A stretch of DNA of 64,000 nt. It comes from Chloroflexota bacterium (GTDB lineage: Bacteria > Chloroflexota > Anaerolineae > Anaerolineales > Anaerolineaceae). Under the pieces are notes generated by a model. The model was not told the origin of the DNA and made no database searches. It saw only the letters and a program-made list of their open reading frames with translations. This document shows, piece after piece, positions 53,973-62,551 of this stretch (position 1 is the first letter of the stretch; each line of letters opens with the position of its first letter). Position numbers and translations under genes: made by a program. The DNA lies in the NCBI GenBank assembly GCA_021825925.1, contig JAKAFP010000005.1, positions 124,001 to 188,000 on the forward strand. The letters run 5' to 3'.

Positions 53973-55109
53973 ATGAATCCAATAACAATTCCGTTTAATA
54001 AACCTGCATATTTGGCCGAAGAAGTAGATTATGTAAAGGAAGTATTAAATAATGGCCATCTGGCAGGGGATGGAGTTTTTACCAAACGCTGTAATAAACT
54101 ATTGGAAGACCTGTTTGATACACCTAAAGCGTTGTTAACGACCAGTTGTACACATTCACTAGAACTTTCTGCATTGTTATTAGATATTAGACCGGGAGAT
54201 GAAGTAATCATTCCTTCATTTACTTTCGTTTCCACAGTAAATGCGTTTGTTTTACGTGGAGCCAAACCCGTGTTCATTGATATTCGGTCTGATACATTAA
54301 ATATGGACGAAAGTAAACTAGAAGAGAAAATAACCCCAAAAACCAAGGCAATAGTACCGGTACATTATGCCGGTGTAGGGTGTGAAATGGATTCGATACT
54401 CGATATTGCGCATAGATATGGAATTAAGGTTGTTGAAGATAATGCTCATGGATTGGCTGGAAAGTATAAAGGAAGAAAGTTGGGAACTTTTGGCAGTATG
54501 GCCACCCAAAGCTTTCATGAAACAAAGAATATATCTTGTGGCGAGGGTGGGGCTCTTTTAATAAATGATCCTGAATTTAATGAACGTGCAGAGATTATTC
54601 GAGAAAAAGGCACGAATCGCAGCAGATTTTTTAGAGGATTGGTTGATAAGTACACTTGGGTGGATGTAGGGTCCAGTTATTTGCCCTCAGAAATATTAAC
54701 TGCTGTTTTATGTGCTCAACTCGAAGGAATAATTAAAATTCAAAAACGTCGAGGAGAGATTTGGCAGCAATATGAGACAGAATTGAGCAATTGGACCGAG
54801 AAGAACGGTGTACGAAAACCATTTATACCTTCCTATTGCGAACAGCCATATCATATGTTCTATTTATTGATGCCTTCACTTGAAAAAAGGACTCACTTTA
54901 TTAATGCAATGAAAGAAAAAGGGATTATGTGCGTATTCCATTATTTGCCACTCAATACTAGTGATATGGGATTAAGATTTGGTGCAAAAAATGGTGATTG
55001 TCCGGTTACAGAAGATGTTAGCGACCGGCTGGTACGTTTACCACTTTTCTACAATATGACTGAAGCAGAACAGTCAAAAATAATCGAAGAAGTAATAAAG
55101 ATCAATTAA
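53973..55109 (+). CDS. wecE: dTDP-4-amino-4,6-dideoxygalactose transaminase (WecE/RffA)
   Basis: This 378-residue PLP-dependent DegT-family aminotransferase acts on dTDP-4-keto-6-deoxyglucose. It follows the Escherichia coli WecE sequence closely from memory: IPFNKPAY start, GDGVFTKRC, SCTHSLELSALLLDIRPGDE, SFTFVSTVNAFVLRGAKPVF, VPVHYAGVGCEMD, the PLP lysine K185 in SFHETKN, EIIREKGTNRS-FFRG, VDKYTWVDVGSSYLPS, and RLPLFYNM near the end. ATG 53973 is preferred over the GTG at 53967 because GAGAG is placed correctly. It is last in the operon, followed by a hairpin. Confidence 0.93.
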   Translation: MNPITIPFNKPAYLAEEVDYVKEVLNNGHLAGDGVFTKRCNKLLEDLFDTPKALLTTSCTHSLELSALLLDIRPGDEVIIPSFTFVSTVNAFVLRGAKPVFIDIRSDTLNMDESKLEEKITPKTKAIVPVHYAGVGCEMDSILDIAHRYGIKVVEDNAHGLAGKYKGRKLGTFGSMATQSFHETKNISCGEGGALLINDPEFNERAEIIREKGTNRSRFFRGLVDKYTWVDVGSSYLPSEILTAVLCAQLEGIIKIQKRRGEIWQQYETELSNWTEKNGVRKPFIPSYCEQPYHMFYLLMPSLEKRTHFINAMKEKGIMCVFHYLPLNTSDMGLRFGAKNGDCPVTEDVSDRLVRLPLFYNMTEAEQSKIIEEVIKIN

Positions 55110-55145
55110 GAATTAATGTCACTTATGGAAATAATTTAATGATTC

Positions 55146-55180
55146 ATAACTTCTGATTATTTAAACTAATCGGAAGTTAT
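55146..55180 (+). terminator. Hairpin after wecE
   Basis: ATAACTTCTGATTA (55146-55159) pairs with TAATCGGAAGTTAT (55167-55180), one G-U pair, 7-nt loop. There is no T-tract, but the position 37 nt after the stop fits an operon end. Confidence 0.55.
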
Positions 55181-55485
55181 AAATTCTGAATGTATGAAGA
55201 TTTGTAAAGTCAATAAATATATAGTGATGTTATTCTTTATCCATAGTGCTTTTGCCATTGTGAAAAATATTTCCCTGATTGATAAATTCACAAATTTCAA
55301 ATTATGGTAAACCTACATAGCTCATTCAAATTAAAATCTGACGATTACAAATTCGTTGCGTCATCATTGGTTTGGATTCATAAATAATTACTTCGATGCT
55401 CGCTTTATGTAAGAAACAGTCTCCGTGTTCCTTGATTTGGTTATCTATCAATAATATTACTTAAAACTACACGCAATTTATTTTG

Positions 55486-55501
55486 CACAACAATTGTTGT
55501 G
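55486..55501. promoter_or_regulatory. Perfect 16-bp palindrome
   Basis: CACAACAATTGTTGTG reads the same on both strands, with no loop. Such a site suits a dimeric DNA-binding protein, but no target gene starts within 480 nt. Confidence 0.3.
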
Positions 55502-55925
55502 TCGAAATATTTTCAAGGTTTATGCAATGCTCAACAAGAATAATTCAGGTAGATCTTGACCTGCAACAAAATCATTTAGGTACCCAGACGGTCATACATA
55601 AAGAGTTTTCATTAAAAAAATGCTATAACAACCTTGTCTCATTTATGGACAATAAATAGTCCGTGAAAATTCATATTGGAATGCATTTTTGAATTGTTAA
55701 TCCTATTAATGCCCCACCCTCTTTCGCAAAATAGAAAAACAATTTTGGAAAATTACTGAAAAATTTAAAAAACTATGCGCAATAATTGTGGGACACGCCT
55801 AACCAATCCAACAGCTTATTTCCACAGAGGATGTAAGGTATAATTTGAAAAATATTTGGCGAGGTGAATTTAAGATCATTCTGAAACATTATATTATTTG
55901 CTGGGATTTTTCCGTTCAGAAGTCT

Positions 55926-55951
55926 TCCCAATTGGTAATTATCAATTGGGA
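55926..55951 (+). promoter_or_regulatory. Stem-loop in the leader of the GT2 gene
   Basis: TCCCAATTG and CAATTGGGA form a 9-bp stem with an 8-nt loop, 37 nt before the ATG at 55989. It may be a terminator of read-through or a leader structure. Confidence 0.35.
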
Positions 55952-55988
55952 CAAAATCTAAACATCTTGATTTATAAAGAAAATAATT

Positions 55989-56684
55989 ATGAAACTATCA
56001 GTCATCATCCCCTGTTACAATGAAAAGAACACCATAAAAAGTATCGTAAAAGCAGTACGAGAATCATGTGTTTACGATAAAGAAATCATCGTTGTGGATG
56101 ATTGTTCAAAAGATGGAACTCAGGATATTTTGCGGAATGAAATAGAAAGCACTGTGGATTTGATTTTATACCATGAAAAAAATCAAGGAAAAGGAGCTGC
56201 TCTCAGAACAGGAATTTCGCATGCGACAGGAGATATCATCGTAATCCAAGATGCAGACCTTGAATATGATCCACAAGAATTCCCCATTTTAGTCAACCCG
56301 ATTCTTGAGAATAAAGCGGATGTTGTTTTTGGGTCCAGGTTTATGGGAGGCCGACCACATCGTGTTTTATATTTCTGGCACAGTCTTGGAAATAAATTTT
56401 TAACATTGACATCAAATATGTTCACCAATTTGAACCTGACTGATATGGAAACCTGTTACAAGGTTTTCAGAAGGGAAATAATTCAATCAATAACCATCGA
56501 AGAAAATCGATTTGGATTTGAACCTGAAATTACTGCAAAGATCGCTAAACTTAATTGCCGAATATTTGAAGTCGGGATCTCTTATAATGGCAGAAAATAT
56601 GAAGAAGGTAAGAAAATTGGTTGGAAAGATGGATTTAGAACTTTATTTTGCATTTTGAAATACAACATTAAAAGAACATCTTAA
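55989..56684 (+). CDS. GT2 glycosyltransferase (dolichol-phosphate-mannose-synthase-like)
   Basis: This 231-residue soluble GT2 enzyme shows [26 protein letters not shown], the metal site [17 protein letters not shown] and the acceptor-side [12 protein letters not shown] and [13 protein letters not shown]. This is the pattern of polyprenyl-phosphate mannosyl/glucosyl transferases without membrane tail. It should make the lipid-linked sugar donor for the GT-C-like protein two genes on. It leads a three-gene plus-strand group. Confidence 0.88.
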   Translation: MKLSVIIPCYNEKNTIKSIVKAVRESCVYDKEIIVVDDCSKDGTQDILRNEIESTVDLILYHEKNQGKGAALRTGISHATGDIIVIQDADLEYDPQEFPILVNPILENKADVVFGSRFMGGRPHRVLYFWHSLGNKFLTLTSNMFTNLNLTDMETCYKVFRREIIQSITIEENRFGFEPEITAKIAKLNCRIFEVGISYNGRKYEEGKKIGWKDGFRTLFCILKYNIKRTS

Positions 56685-56701
56685 TATACGATTGAAAGCA
56701 A

Positions 56702-57292
56702 ATGAAAAAATTTTTGAAATATTATGAGTTTAAGGATTTTTATAATCATAACAAGGATAAAATTAATCTGTTATTAAAAATACTTTTGGTCGGTATTTAT
56801 TCTCTTTATGAATGGCTACTAGGTTACCGGTTCTTTGCAATTTCTATATTTATATTTTTTATTATTGCTTTGGTTTGTAAAGGAAAAGGTTATTTTGTTT
56901 TAATTATTTCCATAATATCTATTTTCTTCATTTTCAATACCTTTACTCTGGATGCATTAGTTGTAATGAGAAATGAAGAATCGGCATTTATCCAACATCC
57001 AAAAGAAGATTTAGAAAACTTACTCACTCCAGGAACTGGTTTATTTGTTTTACCAGAACCTGTTCAGGTGATTATTTCTCTTATAAAAGTAAATGAGATA
57101 GATAACTATCAACTCTCCCCTGAATTGTTTAACAATGAAGAAATTCGGAGGCGTGTTATTGAGTCCGCTTGGCCAATAAAAATGGAAGATAAGTCCTCTT
57201 TTGTTTTTATTACACCAAACGAAAAAGCATCATATGAGAATTGTATAATTGTTGATCAAAAAGAGGATATCACCCTTGTCGACTGTCCATAA
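56702..57292 (+). CDS. Small membrane protein with soluble C-terminal domain
   Basis: This 196-residue protein has two or three hydrophobic segments (about 22-42, 43-58 and 62-82) and a soluble outside domain (about 85-196). No family is recognised. In this position it resembles the detached C-terminal soluble tail of GT-C-like proteins (compare the tails at 28894-30924 and 58875-60887), which may mean it partners the next gene. It lies 17 nt after the GT2 gene and overlaps the start of the next. Confidence 0.55.
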   Translation: MKKFLKYYEFKDFYNHNKDKINLLLKILLVGIYSLYEWLLGYRFFAISIFIFFIIALVCKGKGYFVLIISIISIFFIFNTFTLDALVVMRNEESAFIQHPKEDLENLLTPGTGLFVLPEPVQVIISLIKVNEIDNYQLSPELFNNEEIRRRVIESAWPIKMEDKSSFVFITPNEKASYENCIIVDQKEDITLVDCP

Positions 57293-58688
57293 TGCAATCA
57301 CTTTATTGATTCTTATTTGTTGTGGTTTATTGTATTTCATTGGACTTGGCTGGTTATTAATTGGTCCATTGTTTCATTGTAAGTTGTTTTCCAAAAGTAT
57401 AAAGATTTCAAAAATGTTGGAATTATCCTTGGTAATGATAAGTGGGATAATCATCAATTATGGGATTACATTAATATTCCAGTCATTAAAAACAGCTTTA
57501 ACTATTGGGGGTATTCTTGCTCTATTGGGATTAATTTGTTATTTAGTAATGTTGTTTGGACCGATAAAGCGGATTTTATTTTCCACGGATAAACTCATTA
57601 AAAGCACCGGGATAATGCTTATCTTAGGTCTATTATTGGGTCCTATCATATTATTACCTCTTTCAAGGTGGGATTGGGATGCGCGGTATATATGGTTTTT
57701 TCATGCAAAGATGATCTATACAGCTGGGGCTCTTAGTCAATCGACGGGTTGGCTACATCCGTCAGTTGTTGTTTCTCATGTTGATTATCCTAATTTGGTT
57801 CCTGCTTTGGCAGCGCAATTATCATGTTTAATGGGTTTTTGGAATGAGTATTTGCCGAAGCTTTCGCTATTTTTCCTTTTAGTGCCTGCAGTTCTTATTC
57901 TTTTTACTTTTTTCAAGAGTTCATCAAGTTTCTTTTTTCTACTTGTATTAATTCCATTCAGTTTTTCTCCTAAGTTGTGGAATGGACTGATGGATGGTTA
58001 TTTATCTTTATATTTTGCAATTTCAATGCTTCTTTTAGGAAGATATTACAAAGATTTTGAAATAAATGACTTAATATCATGTGCTATTTGCCTTATCCCT
58101 CTGCTGTACCTAAAAAATGAAGGAATACTTGCACTAATTGCCGGAATTGTTGCTATTTCGTTAACTTTGTTATTGAAAAAAACAAAAATATCAATCAAGA
58201 TGATTTTCTCAAAATATTGGAAACCAATCATAATTTTATTGGCATTATCTATACCTTTTTTAATTTGGAGTTACAATAAAAAACAGTGGGGATTAACTAA
58301 TGATCTTGAATTGGGAACTTCACAATCATTTGTGCGTTTCTTAAATCGAATTAATGATGGATCATTTAAGGTAATTCTTATTGCTGTCAGTCAACAATTT
58401 AATATTGGACTTATCCTTTTAAGTATATTGCTTTTTGCATCCATGGCAGTAAAAAATAAAATTCCAAACGAAATAATCCCAATAATCTTGGCGGTAATCA
58501 TTTATTGTCTGGGAATAATATTTGTTTATATGGTTACCCCTTTGAATCTGATCAACCAGTTAAATGACTCAGTTGATAGAACAATACTTACCGTGAATAC
58601 GGGTTTATATGTTGCTTGTTATTACATATTTTCGTCTCTAAGAAAAGGCGAAGAAAACAAATTGATTAATAATGTTCCTAATAGATAA
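57276..58688 (+). CDS. GT-C-like membrane protein
   Basis: This 470-residue protein has about 11 spans. The main outside loop has RWDWDARYIWFFHAKMIYTAG followed by HVDYPNLVPALAA, the W-D-A...K-x-x-x-x-x-G...YP pattern of a bacterial GT-C group. TTG 57276 is preferred as start: AAGAGG is 9 nt upstream and the N-terminus then leads straight into span 1; the frame opens at 57249. It overlaps the previous gene by 17 nt, so it is translationally coupled with it and with the GT2 gene. Confidence 0.66.
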   Translation: MSTVHNAITLLILICCGLLYFIGLGWLLIGPLFHCKLFSKSIKISKMLELSLVMISGIIINYGITLIFQSLKTALTIGGILALLGLICYLVMLFGPIKRILFSTDKLIKSTGIMLILGLLLGPIILLPLSRWDWDARYIWFFHAKMIYTAGALSQSTGWLHPSVVVSHVDYPNLVPALAAQLSCLMGFWNEYLPKLSLFFLLVPAVLILFTFFKSSSSFFFLLVLIPFSFSPKLWNGLMDGYLSLYFAISMLLLGRYYKDFEINDLISCAICLIPLLYLKNEGILALIAGIVAISLTLLLKKTKISIKMIFSKYWKPIIILLALSIPFLIWSYNKKQWGLTNDLELGTSQSFVRFLNRINDGSFKVILIAVSQQFNIGLILLSILLFASMAVKNKIPNEIIPIILAVIIYCLGIIFVYMVTPLNLINQLNDSVDRTILTVNTGLYVACYYIFSSLRKGEENKLINNVPNR

Positions 58689-58874
58689 AAAACTTTTGAC
58701 ATATTATTGGTAAGCCAAATTACTAAGTAGCAATCGATCAGGTAATGGTCCAAAAATGACTGGCAACATTTGATATTTCATATTCTTCTGTCAATTTCGA
58801 AAAGATGACAACACAAAGAAAGCCATCAGAATAATTAGCTTGAAAAGGTTTTGTTTATCTGGTGATCTGCTCTA

Positions 58875-60887
58875 TTATTTACATTCCCTATTAGTCTTGT
58901 TAAGAGTTCGCAAGTACCAATTATTTCCCAAATCAATATCATTATTAGATGGACAGGGATAATCTTCATTATATAGAAGGTATTGAGCATTTGAAGGAAT
59001 AGGTTGTAAATGATTGAAAAATGAATTTATTGGGAGAATAGTCCTCGTCAGATGCTCACCAAATAGTGGGTATTCATAAGAATCTTCTTTTAGAAAAACA
59101 GCAACAGAAGCGTTTTTGGGTACCAGCCTATCAAAATTGGATAATGTCTCATAATATTCTTTTTGATTACTCGTGAGCTGCATCATTCTTGATTCTGAAA
59201 ATATTGGAAATGAAATGGTTTTGTTTTGGATGTCTAACTTTATAAACGGTCGAAATTCTCTGGAAGCAATCGACAAAAAAGCTGAAGCACAACTGGCGAA
59301 AACGATTAATATCAGGTAGAAACGAAAAATGCGATTTTTAAATTGGAATATTGAACCAGTTATAGGCGTAGTAAATATTGCGAGGGTTGTAAAATATCTT
59401 CCACGCCAAGGATCATATTCACCTGAAAATGATTGAATAAGAATAAACAATAAAGAGGCTACAGCAAGAATCTGGTAATCTTTGGATTTTATTACGCCTA
59501 GTAAAGAAAGAATCAAGGCGATTCCAATTAATCCAAAACCAATTATTCCAAAATAAGATGAATCTTCTTGTGAAGAAGGAATGGCATCGTAATGAAAAGG
59601 TTCTCTTGTTCCATTTTTGTTTTCTAAATCGATTCCTAATCTGGGTATAATCTTTTTGGGGAAGTATATAAGAGTATTTTGTACATTTTTTATAAAAGTT
59701 GTTGGAGGAAGTCCATCTAGTGATAAAAACTCAATCTCATATCTCAAGAAATTTTTTGTTCCATTTGTAAAAATATATTTTACAGATTCTTGTGCGAAGG
59801 TATGTTCCTTAGTTACACTTTGTGGACCTATTGGATTCCTAAAATAGCGATAGTTTTCATAATAACCAGCAGGGAGTGCAAAAAGACTGATAGAAAGTAG
59901 ACCTCCCACAAAGAGAATGATAAGGTCTTGCCACCAATTACGAACGTGTTTGATTTTGGTTATCAGAATTAGAAAAACAATGAAAACGACTGATACCAAT
60001 GGAATTAACGCACTAGCTTTTACGCCTATCGAAAATCCTGCTCCGATCGCCATTATTATCAGATATTTTTTAAACAGTGACTCTTTATATGCAAAGAGCG
60101 CCGCAACAATAACTCCAATCGAAGCAGTAACTATTAAATCATTTTGGGTAGTTGTCGATTCCATCAGCCAATTAATCAGGAGGGCGCTAGCTGCTGCAGA
60201 AAATAAACTTTGAGTTCTGTTTTTTCCTATTCTCATTGAAATTGCATACACGCTTATTACACTAGCCCAATAAGATAAATATTGAACAATTTGGGTCAGG
60301 TTTTCATTGCGATTTGAGGCTAAAAATGAAAACAAAAATAACAAAGATGAATTTTTTGGTTGAACTACTTGTGCCCAATAATTTGCTTCAAATACATTAA
60401 TATTGTTGTGTTGTAAATAATATGCCATTCCAGCAAGATGATATGTCATTGAATCCCAATTATGTGGGGCTGCAAAGAGCACTATTGTTAAATTGACAAG
60501 CCCTAAAAATAAAACACATATTAGCATTGGGATCAAAATTATTTTTTCAAAAAGTGATATCTCGTTTTTATACCATTTTTCGAAAGCAACCATCCTATTT
60601 CGCAATGGCACAAGTTTTATTAAAGATATGGAAAATAATGGCCTGTTCTTAATAAAAATGAAGAAAATGAGTAAATAAACAAAGAGTAATATTGAACCCG
60701 CAACCGCCCATTTTTGAATGCTTCCCAGAATGGAAAAGGCTGAAAGAATATACCCAATAAGGGTAATATGAGCAGCCAAGATTAAGAAAAAGAAAATAAT
60801 ATTTTCCGTAATCCCCGAAAAGTTAAAAATTCTTATAAGAACATAACTTGATAATAAAAACATGATTAGTGCAATAATATTTTCCAA
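58875..60887 (-). CDS. Polytopic GT-C-like membrane protein, paralogue C
   Basis: This 670-residue protein has about 12 spans and a soluble tail. It has the shared family marks: Asp145 in NWDSMTYHLAGMAYY, TQNDL, GVKA (GTKQ in the others), RNPIGPQSV, DGLP, SYFGI and YDPWRGRYF. It is the most diverged of the three copies. TTG 60887 with GAGG 9 nt upstream aligns with the N-terminus of paralogue A; the frame extends to a TTG at 60962 that would leave almost no leader if the predicted promoter is correct. It is convergent with the preceding group and stands alone. Confidence 0.64.
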   Translation of the reverse strand: MENIIALIMFLLSSYVLIRIFNFSGITENIIFFFLILAAHITLIGYILSAFSILGSIQKWAVAGSILLFVYLLIFFIFIKNRPLFSISLIKLVPLRNRMVAFEKWYKNEISLFEKIILIPMLICVLFLGLVNLTIVLFAAPHNWDSMTYHLAGMAYYLQHNNINVFEANYWAQVVQPKNSSLLFLFSFLASNRNENLTQIVQYLSYWASVISVYAISMRIGKNRTQSLFSAAASALLINWLMESTTTQNDLIVTASIGVIVAALFAYKESLFKKYLIIMAIGAGFSIGVKASALIPLVSVVFIVFLILITKIKHVRNWWQDLIILFVGGLLSISLFALPAGYYENYRYFRNPIGPQSVTKEHTFAQESVKYIFTNGTKNFLRYEIEFLSLDGLPPTTFIKNVQNTLIYFPKKIIPRLGIDLENKNGTREPFHYDAIPSSQEDSSYFGIIGFGLIGIALILSLLGVIKSKDYQILAVASLLFILIQSFSGEYDPWRGRYFTTLAIFTTPITGSIFQFKNRIFRFYLILIVFASCASAFLSIASREFRPFIKLDIQNKTISFPIFSESRMMQLTSNQKEYYETLSNFDRLVPKNASVAVFLKEDSYEYPLFGEHLTRTILPINSFFNHLQPIPSNAQYLLYNEDYPCPSNNDIDLGNNWYLRTLNKTNRECK

Positions 60888-60971
60888 GGTTAGTTTCCTC
60901 AAAAATTTGAATGAAATTGGATGTTCATTTTTTGTAATAATTCTTACTACCAATTTGACCAATAGTAATGT

Positions 60972-61000
60972 ATCATAATTTTAATAAATTACTAAGTAAA
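60972..61000 (-). promoter_or_regulatory. Possible promoter for paralogue C
   Basis: On the minus strand TTTACT (61000-60995), a 17-nt spacer and TATGAT (60977-60972). It has 4/6 and 5/6 matches to the sigma-70 consensus and places the start of transcription near 60965. Confidence 0.35.
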
Positions 61001-61204
61001 GAATACATATGAATGATTAGGTGATATTCCTTTTACTGAAAATATCAGTAAAAATGATAAACTCGAAATCAAATTATTAAGTTCAATAACAACAGCGTTC
61101 ATTTTTCACATAAATGATTCTGTTTTTTCTTGGGGTCATTCTTGCTTTTAACACGGGATTCAGACAGGTACACAATTAAGAAAAAAACTTAGGAACAACC
61201 AATT

Positions 61205-62260
61205 ATGTTTGTCGGTGGTGAGTTTTATGAGGATTCAACCTGGGTAACAGACACCCCTGCTCCACCGATGAAAGATGCCATATTTCTGAATGGCGGGCGG
61301 GCTTGTCTGCATGTGATCGCCACATATTTGAGTGCCAATAACATTAGACAGATCTTACTTCCCTCCTACCTCTGCCCTTCCATTTTGGATGTGTTTGACC
61401 AGTACTCAATAAATTACTCGTTTTACCAAATTAACGAAGATTTCTCGATCGACCGGAATGATCTGCTGGCAAAAGTGACAAGCCAACAGGTCATTTACTT
61501 TATTAATTACTTTGGGTTTCAGCAACCGCAAGAAGTCCTGGAAGTTTTGCGATGGATTCAAGCTTCAGGGAAACTTCTGATCGAGGATAACGCCCAGGCA
61601 GGTTTCACAAATAACCGGCTTGGTGATGTTTGTTTTAATAGTGTGCGTAAGTTTTGTAGTTGTGATGGTGGATATTTGGCTACGCGCAAAATAAATATGA
61701 CTCCTTTCATCTCTCAAAAAGCCCGTGAAAACAATCGCTTGCCTCTGATCCGTCAATATCGCAATCAACTGCGCTCTTATCTCTTTGAAGGTCGCGGCAA
61801 CCGCGAAGATCTCGACGATCTGTTTTATAAGGCTGAACAATTCTATGAACAAGATTGCGTTATCCTTGGTGATGCCGTAGAACAAAACAATATCGAGAAA
61901 CTTGATTGGCAAGCCATCAAGGCCGTTCGCCGCAGGAATTATGCCTATCTACTTGGACAGATCATTGATTTACCAGGAATCACCCCCGTCTTCCCTACTT
62001 TACAGGCAGATATCATGCCCATGGGATTGCCGGTCTATGTTTCAGGAATGTCACGAGATCACCTTGCTGCTCAGTTGGCAGAAGAAAGTATCAGCTTAAC
62101 CATACATTGGGACGCCCTGCTCTCAGACCCACGCATCCATAAGAACCCTGGTGTACTCTCAAAGGCAGCGCGAATTCTCACCCTGCCCGTGGATCAATAC
62201 ACCAGTAAAAGTCAGCTCGATTACCTGGTTGAATATCTCGCCCGTATTCTTTCATCGTGA
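61205..62260 (+). CDS. DegT/DnrJ-like PLP-dependent protein
   Basis: This 351-residue protein has a fold-type I aminotransferase layout: FLNGGRACLHVIA (phosphate loop), LLPSYLCPSI, LIEDNAQAG with the cofactor-binding Asp, and SVRKFCSCDGGYLATRK containing the likely PLP lysine followed by the GG turn. It resembles DegT-family sugar aminotransferases but lacks the strict WecE signature, so the substrate is unknown. AGGA precedes the ATG by 9 nt. Composition is richer in GC than the genes just left of it. Confidence 0.72.
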   Translation: MFVGGEFYEDSTWVTDTPAPPMKDAIFLNGGRACLHVIATYLSANNIRQILLPSYLCPSILDVFDQYSINYSFYQINEDFSIDRNDLLAKVTSQQVIYFINYFGFQQPQEVLEVLRWIQASGKLLIEDNAQAGFTNNRLGDVCFNSVRKFCSCDGGYLATRKINMTPFISQKARENNRLPLIRQYRNQLRSYLFEGRGNREDLDDLFYKAEQFYEQDCVILGDAVEQNNIEKLDWQAIKAVRRRNYAYLLGQIIDLPGITPVFPTLQADIMPMGLPVYVSGMSRDHLAAQLAEESISLTIHWDALLSDPRIHKNPGVLSKAARILTLPVDQYTSKSQLDYLVEYLARILSS

Positions 62261-62285
62261 TAATCAGTTCTGGGTCATTAAACCA

Positions 62286-62315
62286 AGAGTTTCCGGATCG
62301 AATCCCGGAGACTCT
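62286..62315 (+). terminator. Hairpin after the DegT-like gene
   Basis: AGAGTTTCCGG (62286-62296) pairs with CCGGAGACTCT (62305-62315), one G-U pair, 8-nt loop, 25 nt after the stop. No T run follows. Confidence 0.5.
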
Positions 62316-62478
62316 AGCAACCAATAACTACCAGTAAAAACCAGTAAGCCTATGCATTACTACTCCTTTCGCGCGTCCATCGGTGATAATTCTTCCACGT
62401 GTAGAATCTCGTGTGCAAGTCGGCTGACTGATTCTTTAATATTTATCTCGACTCTTTATAGTATTATTTTGCAATTAT

Positions 62479-62507
62479 TTGACGCATCATCGAATCGGGT
62501 CTAAAAT
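62479..62507 (+). promoter_or_regulatory. Sigma-70-type promoter for the MFS transporter
   Basis: TTGACG (62479-62484), 17-nt spacer, TAAAAT (62502-62507), giving a start near 62514 and a 38-nt leader to the ATG at 62552. Confidence 0.65.
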
Positions 62508-62551
62508 AAGTCATTCTCAAAACACCCCATAACCTTACTTAGGAGCGTTTA

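Larger units (their letters stand above)
55181..55988. other. Long AT-rich non-coding stretch with two palindromes
   Basis: No open frame or gene remnant could be supported here. The stretch holds a perfect 16-bp palindrome CACAACAATTGTTGTG (55486-55501) and a stem TCCCAATTG/CAATTGGGA (55926-55951) just before the next gene. It could contain decayed sequence too diverged to read, or regulatory leader. Confidence 0.5.

Noticed and set aside
52284..55109. A rhamnose pathway (rfbC, rfbD) next to rfbBA
   Set aside because: No epimerase or reductase is encoded in the operon; the keto-sugar consumers here are WecE and WecD instead.
55700..55810. Possible insertion-sequence ends (GCCCCACCC and GTGGGACACGCC)
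   Set aside because: The two arms match only in a few bases when aligned as inverted repeats and no transposase remnant lies between them.
62286..62315. tRNA T-arm-like sequence (TCCGG-ATCGAATC-CCGGA)
   Set aside because: The loop has 8 rather than 7 bases, and no acceptor, D or anticodon arm could be placed around it; a simple hairpin explains it.
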